Source: DATJFQ01 sp035495555 (GTDB lineage Bacteria; Acidobacteriota; Vicinamibacteria; Vicinamibacterales; 2-12-FULL-66-21). From it: a stretch of DNA of 33,539 nt. Where the stretch lies: assembly GCA_035495555.1 (NCBI GenBank), contig DATJFQ010000034.1:1-33539 (forward strand), in the 5' to 3' direction. Shown one piece after another: positions 17,414 through 26,101 of this stretch. The first letter of the stretch is position 1. Each line of letters starts with the position of its first letter. The position numbers and the translations under genes are program-made. Below the pieces are notes generated by a model. That model had not been told where the DNA came from. It made no database searches and worked only from the letters and a program-made list of their open reading frames with translations.

Positions 17414-18232
17414 ATGACCGAGGCCATGTCGATTCCGCGGCTTCAGCAGATGAAGCGCGAGGGACGCAAAATCGTCGCGATCGTCGCGTACGAATATCAG
17501 CTCGCGGCCATCGCGGAACGCGCCGGCGTCGATCTGCTGTCGGTCGGGGACTCGGTGGGCGTCAACCTCTGGGGACACCGGTCGGACCTCGAAGTCACGC
17601 TCGATGAAATGATCCTCGCATGCCGCGCCGTCCGCCGCGGCGCCCGGCGCGCGCTCGTGAGCTGTGATTTCCCGTACGGTCCGCTCCAGGAAGGGCCCGA
17701 CGCGGCGGTACGCGCGGCCATCCGGATCGTGAAAGAAGGGGGTGCGGACCTCGTGAAACTCGATGGCGCGGCAAGTGTCCCTGACGCCGTTCGCGCCGTC
17801 GTCCGCGCCGGCGTGCCGGTCTGGGCGCAGTTCGGGATTACGCCTCACACCGCGCTGAAGTATGGCGGCATGGCGAACGCCGGCCCCGATCTGGCGACGG
17901 CCGTCAAGGATCGGCTGGTGGACGAAGCGCGGATGCTCGAGGATTGCGGGGCGTCGCTGCTGGATTTCACCAACTCGGGCCCGATCGCCGGGGCAGCCGC
18001 GGCGAAGGCGGTCGCGATCCCCGTGATCGGTGGACTTGGCGGCGGCCCGTGGCTCGATGGCCGCGTGCGGATGGGATACGCCGCCATTGGCTATCTCGCG
18101 GCGGCGCTCGATGACGAGACAGAGCGATACGCCACGGTCGCCAAATCGGCGCTGGACGCCTTCACGGCGCTTTGCGAGGACGTGCGCGCCGGGCGCCAGA
18201 TCCGCGGGGCGGCTGCACGACCGCCGCGCTGA
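17414..18232 (+). CDS. PanB-like (ketopantoate hydroxymethyltransferase family) protein, altered active site
   Basis: 272 residues of the PanB/PEP-mutase-type TIM barrel. Clear PanB marks are IVAYEYQLAAIAERAGVDLLSVGDSVG with D46, SCDFPYG with D85 (both would bind Mg), VKLDGA with K115, and IPVIGGLGGGPWLDG near the end. Aligning the segment from GAS (179-181) to IPVIG without gaps against PanB puts the catalytic Glu (E181 in E. coli) at Thr186 here, while the conserved EGG after the Lys has become DGA. The loop after ITPHTALKYGG also differs. With no panC or panD nearby, a role in pantothenate synthesis is doubtful; a C-C lyase or condensing reaction on a 2-oxo acid is possible. The alpha/beta hydrolase start follows its stop by eight bases. 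Confidence 0.8.
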   Translation: MTEAMSIPRLQQMKREGRKIVAIVAYEYQLAAIAERAGVDLLSVGDSVGVNLWGHRSDLEVTLDEMILACRAVRRGARRALVSCDFPYGPLQEGPDAAVRAAIRIVKEGGADLVKLDGAASVPDAVRAVVRAGVPVWAQFGITPHTALKYGGMANAGPDLATAVKDRLVDEARMLEDCGASLLDFTNSGPIAGAAAAKAVAIPVIGGLGGGPWLDGRVRMGYAAIGYLAAALDDETERYATVAKSALDAFTALCEDVRAGRQIRGAAARPPR

Positions 18233-18240
18233 GGCATCCC

Positions 18241-19089
18241 GTGGCGATTGCACGCATCGACGGCATCGACACCCGCTATGAGGTCCTGGGCGACGGCCCT
18301 CCCGTTCTCATGTTCTCGCCCGGGGGGTTCGACGCGACCCTCGACAAATGGTCGACGCAGGGCGTCTACACGCGAATCAAGCTGCTGTCCCATCTGCCGT
18401 CCCGGTTCACGTGCATCGTCTTCGATCGCCGTGAGACCGGGCAGTCTGGCGGACGCGTCGAGCGCCTCACCTGGGACGCGTACGCCCGACAGGGCAAGCT
18501 GCTGCTCGAAACGCTGGGTGTCTCTCGAGCGCACGTCATCGGCGCGTGCATGGGCTGCTCGGTGGCTGCCGCGTTCGCCACGACATGGCCCCAGATGGTG
18601 GATCGGCTGGTGCTGTATTGGCCCGTCGGAGGCGCGAAATACCGGATCCAGGGGCACGCGCGTTTCAACGAGCACGCCGCCTACGTCCGCGAGCACGGCC
18701 TTGCCGGCGTCGTTTCGCTCGCGTCGTCGACGGACAAGTCGTTCGGCGGCGATCCTCGCGGAGGTCCGTGGGTATCCGTGCTGCGCCGCGACCCTGCGTT
18801 CGCCGAGGCGTATGCGGCACTCGACGCGGATGCCTACAGGCTGTTGCTGACCGTGACCGCGCGCACGCTCTTCGATCGCGACACTGCGCCCGGGGCGGAG
18901 CCCGAAGATCTGATGCGGCTGGTTGTTCCGACGCTGATCGTGCCCGGCCGCGACCACGCGCATTCCGTGGCGGCCGCGCGCTACTTCGAGGAGTCCCTCA
19001 ACGGCGCGGAGTACTGGGACGTCGCAGTGGACGAGCAGACGGAAGGCAATGTCCCGGCGCGACTGCTCGCGTTTCTCGCCCGATCGTAA
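18241..19089 (+). CDS. Alpha/beta hydrolase with a Cys nucleophile elbow
   Basis: 282 residues from GTG 18241. The fold is shown by PVLMFSPGGFDATLD (oxyanion region), TCIVFDRRETGQSGG, the nucleophile elbow HVIGACMGCSVAAAF and VPTLIVPGRDHAHS with the acid D238. The elbow has C103 where most relatives have Ser, as in dienelactone hydrolases. At the usual C-terminal His position (AVDEQTEGNVPARLLAFL) there is no His; H239 or H241, just after the acid, are the nearest candidates. It could be a hydrolase or C-C hydrolase with an unusual triad, or a non-hydrolytic relative. It closes the plus-strand series of lipoprotein, carrier and PanB-like protein. No signal peptide, so cytosolic. Confidence 0.85.
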   Translation: MAIARIDGIDTRYEVLGDGPPVLMFSPGGFDATLDKWSTQGVYTRIKLLSHLPSRFTCIVFDRRETGQSGGRVERLTWDAYARQGKLLLETLGVSRAHVIGACMGCSVAAAFATTWPQMVDRLVLYWPVGGAKYRIQGHARFNEHAAYVREHGLAGVVSLASSTDKSFGGDPRGGPWVSVLRRDPAFAEAYAALDADAYRLLLTVTARTLFDRDTAPGAEPEDLMRLVVPTLIVPGRDHAHSVAAARYFEESLNGAEYWDVAVDEQTEGNVPARLLAFLARS

Positions 19090-19153
19090 GACGATCAACT
19101 ACACAAGTTCGCAGTCCCAATTTCACAAGGCCGTTCAGAAATTGACCTCGGGT

Positions 19154-19181
19154 CGTTGGAAGTTGGAAGTTGAGGAGTTGT
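19154..19181. repeat. Short 7-bp array, unit agttgga, between convergent genes
   Basis: Units cgttgga, agttgga, agttgag, gagttgt in phase, ending just before the stop of the minus-strand decarboxylase-like gene. The left half of the 93-base gap (caactacacaag) is weakly complementary to it. It continues the pattern of heptamer arrays at convergent gene ends. Confidence 0.7.
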
Positions 19182-19182
19182 G

Positions 19183-20124
19183 TCAGCCCACCAGATCGAG
19201 CGTGCCCATCGCGAACACATCCTCGATCCTGAGCGGTGCGCGCAGGATGCCCTGCTCGACGCTGTATTGGATGATGGCTTCGAGTTCCCGCCGGTTCGGC
19301 GCGACACCATATGGGAGCGGGTCGCCCGTGACCTGCATGACGGCCGCGAAGGTCTGATCCGCGGGTGACGGTTCCGCAATCCCGCGTTTCAGCTTCTCGA
19401 CATAGACCTGCTTCGCGCGGACGAAGGCGTCGAACAGATCCGCCGCGAGGTCGGGACGCTCCGCGAGCAGATCGTCGCGGACGACGACCGTGTGGTTGAT
19501 CGGATAGAGACCGCCGCTCCGCAGACGTTCGAGGCCCAGCGTGTTCGCATTCGGGAGCAGCGGCTTGATGTCCGGCGACGTCGTCTGAATGCCGTTGGCC
19601 GCCGCGAGTTCGCCCGCGAGCAGCATCTCTTCGAGCGTGCGGCCTTCCTCGGCCTTGATGACGTTCGGCGGCGGCTGGAACTCCGCCACGTGTTCGTCGC
19701 CGGAGAGCACCCACGTAATCTTCTTCAAATCGACCCCGTATTCGTGCTGCAGGATGCTGCGCGCCCACAGCCCCGTCGTCACCGTGTAGCCGCGGTTGAC
19801 GCCGACTTTCTTTCCCTCGAGATCCTTCGGCGTTCGGATGTCGGACTTCACGTTGTAGAGAATCGCCCCATGATGAAAGGCGCGCATCGGGAACACCGGA
19901 AGTGCGGTGAATCGCTTCCCGTGAGATTTGGCCGTCAGGTAGGTCGTGATCGCCATCTCCGAGACATCGAACTCGAGCCCGCGCACCATCCGGCGGAAGG
20001 CCTTCACGATGACGGGCACCTCTTCGAATTCGAATCGACAGGTGCGCGGCGCGACCGTGCCGTCCTTGAGCGCCTGCGTATGCGGATACGTGGCGAGCGC
20101 TGTCTTGTACGAAATACCCGACAT
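19183..20124 (-). CDS. 4,5-dihydroxyphthalate decarboxylase-like protein (substrate-binding-protein fold)
   Basis: 313 residues. The pattern SYKTALATYPHTQALKDG, FRRMVRGLEFDVSEMAITTYL, HHGAILYNVKSDIRTPKDLEGKKVGV and GLERLRSGGLYPINHTVVVRDDL is that of the NMT1/THI5-like fold as found in 4,5-dihydroxyphthalate decarboxylase (Pht5) and relatives. It has no signal peptide or lipobox, which argues for a cytosolic enzyme rather than a transporter binding protein. The expected reaction would be decarboxylation of a dihydroxylated aromatic acid to a catechol-type product. The gene starts 17 bases after the RND permease stop and so is probably the third gene of the pump operon, an odd partner. An orphan binding protein is the main alternative. 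Confidence 0.75.
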   Translation of the reverse strand: MSGISYKTALATYPHTQALKDGTVAPRTCRFEFEEVPVIVKAFRRMVRGLEFDVSEMAITTYLTAKSHGKRFTALPVFPMRAFHHGAILYNVKSDIRTPKDLEGKKVGVNRGYTVTTGLWARSILQHEYGVDLKKITWVLSGDEHVAEFQPPPNVIKAEEGRTLEEMLLAGELAAANGIQTTSPDIKPLLPNANTLGLERLRSGGLYPINHTVVVRDDLLAERPDLAADLFDAFVRAKQVYVEKLKRGIAEPSPADQTFAAVMQVTGDPLPYGVAPNRRELEAIIQYSVEQGILRAPLRIEDVFAMGTLDLVG

Positions 20125-20141
20125 GAGCGTGAGGTTTCCTT

Positions 20142-23100
20142 TCAGCCGATTGGCTCCGACGCGGGACGGCCGAGCAGCCGGCCGAACATGCGCGCGAGCC
20201 GCGCGCGGATTCGCGAGGTCTGCAGGCGTTCGCGGGCGTCCTCAGTGAGCGAGTACGCGACGGGCACGAGCAGCAGCGTCAGGAAGAGGCACAGGCTCTG
20301 GCCGCCGATGATGGTGACGGCGATGTCGCCGCGCTGCCGCGCGCCCGCGCCGCGGCCGAGCGCGGTGGGGATCAGTCCCACGATGATCGCGGCCGTCGTC
20401 ATCAGGATCGGCCGCAGCCGCGTGCGCGACGCTTCGATGAGCGCGTCGCCGAGCGGCATCCCGCGGCGCCGCAGCACGTTCGTGTAGTCCACCTGCAGGA
20501 TCGAGTTCTTCTTCACGATGCCCAGCAGCAGGAGAATACCGAGCGTGCTCCACAGGTTCAGCGGGCGGTGCGTCAGCGCGAGCGTCAGCAGCGCGAACGG
20601 AACGGAGAGCGGCAGCGCCGTCATGATGATGAGCGGCTGGACGAAGCTCTCGAACTGCGCCACGAGCACCATGTAGACGAAGATGCTGGCGAGCGCGATC
20701 GCGATGATCATGTTCGCCGCCGTTTCGTCCAGCACTTTCGACTGGCCCGCGAACTTCGCACGATAGCCGGCGGGCAGCTTCAGTTTCTTGATCTCGTCGC
20801 GCACGACAGGCACCGCCGCATCGAGTGCCACGCCCGGGCGCAGGTCTCCGGACACCCCGACCGAGAACTGGCGATCGATGCGGGTGATCGACGTCGGCCC
20901 CGTGCCGCGCTCGAGCGTCGCGACGTTGTCGATGCGCACCAGATGGCCGTCGATCGCCGGCACCATCAGGCCGCCGACGGCCTCGACGTCGTTGCGCTGA
21001 TCTTCGCGGACGCGGATCTTGACGGGATACCGCTCGTTGTTCTCGCGATAGCTCGTGATTTCGTCCTCGCCGCTGACCATCAGCCGCAGCGCGTTCGCGA
21101 GCGTCGCGACCCGCACGCCCTGGTCCGCGGCACGCTGGCGGTCGACGTTGACGCGCAGTTCGGGATTGCCGAGGTTCACACGCGCCTTGACGTCGACGAA
21201 CTGCGGCAGCGACTGCAGCCGCGCGTTCAACCGCAGCGCGTACGCGCTCAACTGGTCGAGATCGGGGCCGTACAGGTTCACGAGGATCGGCCACGCGTTC
21301 GCTTCGCCGCCGCCAATCGGCGTCTTGAACACGACCGTCGGCCGGTAGGCGGAGTAGCTGGCCATGGCTTTGCGCGCCATGGTCGCGATCTCTTCCTGCG
21401 ACTCCGACCGCTCGTCGATCGGCTCGAGCTGCACGAGCAGGTGCGAGTGGTTGACCCGCTCGAAGATCTCCGGCGTGACGTGGTCGACGCCCGGCACCGC
21501 TTCGATCAGCTTCGCCATCGGCTGGACGATCTTCTCCATGCCCTGGAGGGAAGTGCCCTCGGGCGCGTCCACCGTCATCTCGAATTCCCCCTGATCCTCG
21601 TTGGGGAGGAATGACCGGCCGACGAGGCCGGCGAGCGGCCACGAGGCCGCGAACGTGACGATGGCGATGCCGCAGATGATCCCGCGGTGGTTGAGCGACC
21701 ACCGCACCGACCGCGTGTAGATGCGGTCGATCCAGCGGTAGAACCGTTCGTCGCGCGCCCGGTGGCCGTGGAGGTTCCGGCCGAGCATGCGCGCGGCGAG
21801 CATCGGCGTCAGCGTCACGCTGACGAGGAACGACACCATGATCGCGAACGCCATCGTCATGCCGAACGGATAGATGAACCGCTGCGCGTAGCCCGTCATG
21901 AACGCGACCGGCAGAAAAATGACGACGAGCGACAGCGAGGTCGCCGCGACCGCCAGCAGCACCTCGCTCGTCCCCTCGACCGCGGCGCGGAACGGCGTGA
22001 GTCCCTCCTCGTCGCCTTTACGGAAGATGTTTTCGAGGACGACGATCGCGTCGTCGATCACGATACCGACCGCGAGCGTCAGACCGAGCAGCGTCATCGT
22101 GTTCAACGTGAAATCCAGCGCCCGCATCAGCGTGAACGTCGCGATGAGCGACGCGGGAATCGCCAGCGAGCTGATGATCATCGCCGGGATGTTCCGGATG
22201 AAGAACAGGACGATGAGGCTGGCGAGGATGCTGCCGAGGACGAGGTGCTCTTCGAGCGACGCGATCGACGCGTCGATGAAGCGCGAGTCGTCGTGGGTGG
22301 TCTTGATCGTGATGCCGGCGGGCAGCGTCGGCTGCACCGCCTTGATGGCCGCCTTGACGCCTTCGATGACCGTCAGCGTGTTCTCGCCGGACTGGCGGCG
22401 GACGTCGATGATGACCGCGCGCTGGCCGCCGAGGAACGCCGACTGGCGGGCGTCCTCCTCGGAGTCGGACACCGTGGCGACGTCGGCGACCTTGATCGGC
22501 GTGCCGCCCTGCTTTGCGATGACGATCTGGCTGAACTCGTCGACCTTGTCGAATTTACCGGGTGTGCGAAGCGCGACCTCGGCGTCGCCCTGATCGAGGC
22601 GTCCGCCCGGGATTTCGACGTTGTCGCCCTGGACGGCGTCGCGGACCTGCTCGACGCTGAGTCCCTGGGCCGTGAGCTTCGCGAGATCGAGCTCGACGTG
22701 GATCTCGCGCGCGCGGCCGCCGCCGATCGAGACTTCGCCCACGCCATCCACCGCCTCGATGGCACGCGTGACCTGCTTGTCGGCGATTTCGGTCAGCGTG
22801 CGGAGCGAGTACGGCCCGCCGATGGCAATGCTGTAGATCGGTGTCGCGTCGGGATCGACCTTGGCGACGACCGGCGGCAGGATCTCCGGCGGCAGATTCT
22901 TGACCGCTCCGGCGACTTTCTCGCGCACGTCCTGGGCGGCGTCGTTGATGTCGCGCTCCAGCACGAATTTTACGGTCATCGTCGCCTGGCCGACGCCCAG
23001 CTTCGTCTGGATCTCATCGACTCCGGACACGCCGCTGAGCGCCTGCTCGAGCGGCTCCGCGACCGAGGAGCTGAGTTCGTCCGGGCTTGCGCCTGGCAGC

Positions 23101-23249
23101 TTCACGGTGACCGTCACGGTCGCCGGGTCCGCCTTCGGAAGGAGGTCGACCGCGAGGTCCCGGAACGAGAAGATGCCCGTGACGACGAGCGCCATCACCA
23201 GCACCGTCGTGAACGCCGGCCGGCGGACACAGAATTCGGCGAGACTCAT
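20142..23249 (-). CDS. RND-family efflux permease (AcrB/HAE1 type)
   Basis: 1035 residues, the full length of this family, with the usual two sets of helices and two large periplasmic loops. The proton-relay acids are D399 and D400 in LAVGIVIDDAIVVLENIF, and the partner Lys lies in GIVKKNSILQVDY. The N-terminus MSLAEFCVRRPAFTTVLVMAL is typical. It uses the proton gradient to expel drugs, organic acids or toxic intermediates, together with the adaptor encoded upstream and an outer-membrane channel not seen here. The presence of two Asp in helix 4 rather than the heavy-metal pattern favours the hydrophobe/amphiphile class. Its ATG overlaps the adaptor stop by four bases. The next gene encodes a decarboxylase-like protein, hinting that the pump serves the catabolic region. 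Confidence 0.95.
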   Translation of the reverse strand: MSLAEFCVRRPAFTTVLVMALVVTGIFSFRDLAVDLLPKADPATVTVTVKLPGASPDELSSSVAEPLEQALSGVSGVDEIQTKLGVGQATMTVKFVLERDINDAAQDVREKVAGAVKNLPPEILPPVVAKVDPDATPIYSIAIGGPYSLRTLTEIADKQVTRAIEAVDGVGEVSIGGGRAREIHVELDLAKLTAQGLSVEQVRDAVQGDNVEIPGGRLDQGDAEVALRTPGKFDKVDEFSQIVIAKQGGTPIKVADVATVSDSEEDARQSAFLGGQRAVIIDVRRQSGENTLTVIEGVKAAIKAVQPTLPAGITIKTTHDDSRFIDASIASLEEHLVLGSILASLIVLFFIRNIPAMIISSLAIPASLIATFTLMRALDFTLNTMTLLGLTLAVGIVIDDAIVVLENIFRKGDEEGLTPFRAAVEGTSEVLLAVAATSLSLVVIFLPVAFMTGYAQRFIYPFGMTMAFAIMVSFLVSVTLTPMLAARMLGRNLHGHRARDERFYRWIDRIYTRSVRWSLNHRGIICGIAIVTFAASWPLAGLVGRSFLPNEDQGEFEMTVDAPEGTSLQGMEKIVQPMAKLIEAVPGVDHVTPEIFERVNHSHLLVQLEPIDERSESQEEIATMARKAMASYSAYRPTVVFKTPIGGGEANAWPILVNLYGPDLDQLSAYALRLNARLQSLPQFVDVKARVNLGNPELRVNVDRQRAADQGVRVATLANALRLMVSGEDEITSYRENNERYPVKIRVREDQRNDVEAVGGLMVPAIDGHLVRIDNVATLERGTGPTSITRIDRQFSVGVSGDLRPGVALDAAVPVVRDEIKKLKLPAGYRAKFAGQSKVLDETAANMIIAIALASIFVYMVLVAQFESFVQPLIIMTALPLSVPFALLTLALTHRPLNLWSTLGILLLLGIVKKNSILQVDYTNVLRRRGMPLGDALIEASRTRLRPILMTTAAIIVGLIPTALGRGAGARQRGDIAVTIIGGQSLCLFLTLLLVPVAYSLTEDARERLQTSRIRARLARMFGRLLGRPASEPIG

Positions 23250-24490
23250 TTGGCCGCTCCCTTCTTGTGCTTGCCGCCCGCGCCGCGACTATCGGCGGCA
23301 TCCTCGGCGGTTTTGGGACGGGCTGCCATACCAGAGGTCAGCCCGTCGACGTCATCCGACACGATCGACTGGCCCGCCAGGAGTCCTTCGGTGATTTCCA
23401 CGCGAGGTCCAAGGCGATCCCCCAGCTTCACTTCGGACGCTTTCAGCTTGCCGTTCTCGAGGATGAACGCGACGCTCGTGCCGTACTTCGTCTGGATGGC
23501 CGTCGCGGGCACGACGATGGCATGGTCGACCTTGTCCGTGGCGATGGTGAGGCGCGCGAAGGTGCCTGGCTTGAGCTGGCCGTCTTCGTTGCGGACGTCG
23601 GCTTCGATCGCGAAGGCGCGCGACTTCAGGTTGACGTCGGGGCTGATGCGCGTAATCGTGCCTGTGACGGGCGTGTCGGGAAACGCATCGGTCGTCAACG
23701 CGATCGGCTGGCCGACGTGGACGTTCGGCGCGAATTTCTCCGGTACGTCGGCGGTGAGGCGCAGCGGATCGAGACGCACGAGCCGGACGACCGGCGCCTG
23801 CGCAGTCACGTACTGCCCTTCGGAGACCATGCGCTGGGCGACGACGCCGTCGAAGGGGGCGCGGATGGTCGTGTCCTGGAGATCGCGCGTCGCGCTGTTC
23901 AGTGTCGCTTCCCTGGCGACCATCTCGGCGCGCAGCTCCCGCTCCGCGGCGATGGCCGCTTCGTGCGCCGCAACCGCGGTCTGGAGATTCGTCTGGGCGG
24001 CTTCGAGATCCTGGCGCGAGATGAGGTTCTTCTCCGCCAGCGCCCGCGCGCGATCGTACGACTGCTGCGCCTGCGCGCGCTTCGCCGCCGCGCTCAGCAC
24101 GTCCGGCGTCTGACCGGGCGGCGGCAGATTGGCGCCCTGCGCGCCGAGCTTGGCCCGTGCCTGCTGGAGGGCCGCTTCCTGCTCGTTTGCGTGATAGCGC
24201 AGGCGCTCGGCATCGAGCAGGACCAGCGGCGATCCGGCTTTGACCTTGTCGCCCATGTCCACCGCCATCCTGGCGACGCGTCCGGCGACTTCTGCGCTGA
24301 TGGTCGCCTGATCGTGAGCTTCGAGGGTCCCGACCGCCTCGACCGACCGGCGCAGGTCGATCTGCTGGACGGTGACGACGTCGACGGCGAGGACGTCCTT
24401 CGCGTCCGATTTCTTGGCCTGCGCCGCCCCGTCGCACCCCGCACCGGCCGCCGCCAGCACCGCGAACGCCAGGAATACGTTCGTTTTCAC
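23246..24490 (-). CDS. RND efflux periplasmic adaptor lipoprotein (HlyD/AcrA family)
   Basis: 414 residues. The start is GTG 24490 with GGAGGG four bases upstream. The N-terminus FLAFAVLAAAGAGC is a lipoprotein signal with the lipobox ending at Cys19. Then come the two halves of the lipoyl-like domain (VGTLEAHDQATISAEVAGRV and DTTIRAPFDGVVAQRMVSEG), a coiled-coil hairpin rich in Ala and Gln between them (about 95-205), a beta-barrel region and a Lys-rich tail (GKHKKGAAK). It links the RND permease to an outer-membrane channel. The first gene of the pump operon, it lies 31 bases from the GntR-type operator at 24522. Confidence 0.95.
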   Translation of the reverse strand: MKTNVFLAFAVLAAAGAGCDGAAQAKKSDAKDVLAVDVVTVQQIDLRRSVEAVGTLEAHDQATISAEVAGRVARMAVDMGDKVKAGSPLVLLDAERLRYHANEQEAALQQARAKLGAQGANLPPPGQTPDVLSAAAKRAQAQQSYDRARALAEKNLISRQDLEAAQTNLQTAVAAHEAAIAAERELRAEMVAREATLNSATRDLQDTTIRAPFDGVVAQRMVSEGQYVTAQAPVVRLVRLDPLRLTADVPEKFAPNVHVGQPIALTTDAFPDTPVTGTITRISPDVNLKSRAFAIEADVRNEDGQLKPGTFARLTIATDKVDHAIVVPATAIQTKYGTSVAFILENGKLKASEVKLGDRLGPRVEITEGLLAGQSIVSDDVDGLTSGMAARPKTAEDAADSRGAGGKHKKGAAK

Positions 24491-24521
24491 CAGTCCCTCC
24501 GTGAGCCGCCGCCCGCTCGAA

Positions 24522-24532
24522 TGGTCCGACCA
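24522..24532. promoter_or_regulatory. FadR/GntR-type operator TGGTCCGACCA (site 2)
   Basis: A perfect 11-bp palindrome of the TGGTnnnACCA class, preceded by the flank CTCGAA that resembles CTCAA of the other two sites. It lies 31 bases upstream of the RND adaptor start and about 30 bases before the aldolase-family gene on the other strand, so one bound repressor could control both. Confidence 0.65.
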
Positions 24533-24562
24533 AAGGACCTGACGGAGGGTATTCTAGAGCAA

Positions 24563-25321
24563 ATGCAGGATAATTCCCGCATGGATGCGCAAGCCCTGGC
24601 CGAGCTCGTCACCGCGAACCGAATTCTCGCCCGCGAGGGCATCGTCGACGCGTTCGGGCACGTGAGCATCCGGCATCCGGAGGACCCCGACCGCTATTGC
24701 CTCTCACGCGCGCGGGCGCCCGAGTGCATCGTCGCCGCCGACATCATGCAGTTCGCGCTCGACGGCACGCCGATCGACGCGCAGGGACGCAAGCCCTACG
24801 CCGAGCGGTTCATCCACGGCGCCGTCTACGAAGGGCGGCCGGATGTGCGCGCAGTGGTCCATACGCACAGCCCGGCGATCATCCCATTTGGGGTCACCGG
24901 GGTGCCGCTGCGTCCCCTGATGCACATGTGCGCATCGATGGGGACGGAGGTGCCCGTCTGGGATTCACGCACCCGTTTTGGCGACACCAACCTGCTCGTC
25001 ACCAATGCGGCGATAGGGCGGGATCTCGCGGCCGGGCTCGGGCCCGGGCCGGTGGCGCTGATGCGCGGCCACGGCGCGGTTGTCGCGGGTGGCTCGCTGC
25101 GCGAGGTGGTCTTCAACGCGATTTATCTCGACTTGAATGCGAGCCTGCAGCAGCGCGCCGCGGCGCTGGGGGAGGTCACGTTCCTCAGCGATGGGGAAGT
25201 CCGCGCAATCCTCGCGACACGCAGCTCGTTCACGTTCGAACGCGCGTGGGAGTACTGGTGCCAGCGCGCGGGGCTGCCGTACGACGAGCGGCCGATGGAA
25301 GGGCCACTCGCGAAATGCTGA
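24563..25321 (+). CDS. Class II aldolase/adducin-fold protein (aldolase or decarboxylase)
   Basis: 252 residues. The metal site of the class II aldolase family is intact: H100 and H102 in AVVHTHSPAI and H170 in MRGHGAVVAGG; E81 in YAERFIHGAVY fits the catalytic acid. Family members include fuculose- and ribulose-phosphate aldolases and also decarboxylases of aromatic diacids such as 3,4-dihydroxyphthalate and pyridine dicarboxylates. The substrate loop shows no phosphate-type signature I can recognise, so a decarboxylase fits the neighbourhood. ATG 24563 has GGAGGG 13 bases upstream; ATG 24581 with AGGA ten bases upstream is an equal rival. It is divergent from the RND operon across an operator. 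Confidence 0.85.
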   Translation: MQDNSRMDAQALAELVTANRILAREGIVDAFGHVSIRHPEDPDRYCLSRARAPECIVAADIMQFALDGTPIDAQGRKPYAERFIHGAVYEGRPDVRAVVHTHSPAIIPFGVTGVPLRPLMHMCASMGTEVPVWDSRTRFGDTNLLVTNAAIGRDLAAGLGPGPVALMRGHGAVVAGGSLREVVFNAIYLDLNASLQQRAAALGEVTFLSDGEVRAILATRSSFTFERAWEYWCQRAGLPYDERPMEGPLAKC

Positions 25322-25346
25322 ATGCCAGCCGTCGAATCGGAAGGGG

Positions 25347-26099
25347 TCACTTGCGATTCGCCATCAGCTGGACGCGCTGGAGGCTGATCTGCACCGCAGC
25401 TTCCTCTGGCCTCCCGCGCAAATCACGCAGCGCCTTCTCGAACCACGCGATGGCCTCCTGCGGCCGTTGCAGCGCAGCGTAGTTCTCGCCGACGGCCGCG
25501 CGGAGCCGGCCGCTCAGCGCCTTGTCGCGGCGCGCGTCATCCGTCTGGATCGCTCGTTCGTAATAGCGGTTGCTCGCCACGAACAGCGATACCCGCTGCA
25601 GTTCGCGCGCGAAGGCCTCGAGCGACGAGCAGCTGGACTTCTCGGCGGCGACGGTCGCCGCCAGTTGATTGATCCGGCGGATGTCGACGGGCAATTCGCG
25701 CAGGAGTTCGACGAGCGGCGTTCGTTCGAGCGCGCCGGTGAATCGGAACAGCTCGTCTCCGGACGCGTCGACGAGGACGAGGGTGGGAGTGGCCGACACA
25801 TTGTATCGGCGTGCCGTGGACGCATCGCGATCGACGTCGACACGCACCGGCAGCACCTTGCGCATCGCCTCAGCGACAGACGGATCGGAATAGACCTGTT
25901 CGTCCATCCCTTTGCACGCCTCGCACCACGTCGCCCAGAACTCCACGAGGATCGGTTTTCCCGTCTCGCGCGACAAGTCCGCGGCGCGGTCGATGCGCGT
26001 GTCCCAGCGGATGGCGGACGCCGCGCCAGCGGCCGGCGCGGCCGTCAGGGCCGCCACGACGAGCATCGCGGCGGCGTTGATGAGAAACGCGGGCGGCAT
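25347..26099 (-). CDS. Exported thioredoxin-fold protein with a C-terminal helical region
   Basis: 250 residues. A signal peptide or anchor (FLINAAAMLVVAALTAAPAAG) is followed by a DsbD-gamma/thioredoxin-like domain (about 33-145) with the active site WATWCEAC (C59, C62) and a cis-Pro in VSATPTLVLVD. The rest is helical with a TPR-like end (QRPQEAIAWFEKALRDLRGRPEE). It should reduce or shuffle disulfides outside the cytoplasm. The start, ATG 26099, lies two bases after the TonB receptor 2 stop, so they are co-transcribed; the frame is open far upstream only because it is antisense-like overlap of the receptor gene. Likely partners are the receptor or the small Cys-containing protein of the same operon. 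Confidence 0.88.
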   Translation of the reverse strand: MPPAFLINAAAMLVVAALTAAPAAGAASAIRWDTRIDRAADLSRETGKPILVEFWATWCEACKGMDEQVYSDPSVAEAMRKVLPVRVDVDRDASTARRYNVSATPTLVLVDASGDELFRFTGALERTPLVELLRELPVDIRRINQLAATVAAEKSSCSSLEAFARELQRVSLFVASNRYYERAIQTDDARRDKALSGRLRAAVGENYAALQRPQEAIAWFEKALRDLRGRPEEAAVQISLQRVQLMANRK

Positions 26100-26101
26100 C
26101 G

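Noticed and set aside
15869..18253. A 794-codon minus-strand frame over the carrier and PanB-like genes
   Set aside because: Antisense to two genes with recognisable folds; no motif of its own.
21687..24113. An 808-codon plus-strand frame over the RND genes
   Set aside because: Antisense of the RND permease and adaptor, which have clear family motifs; the frame has only composition-driven RRR/DDR stretches.
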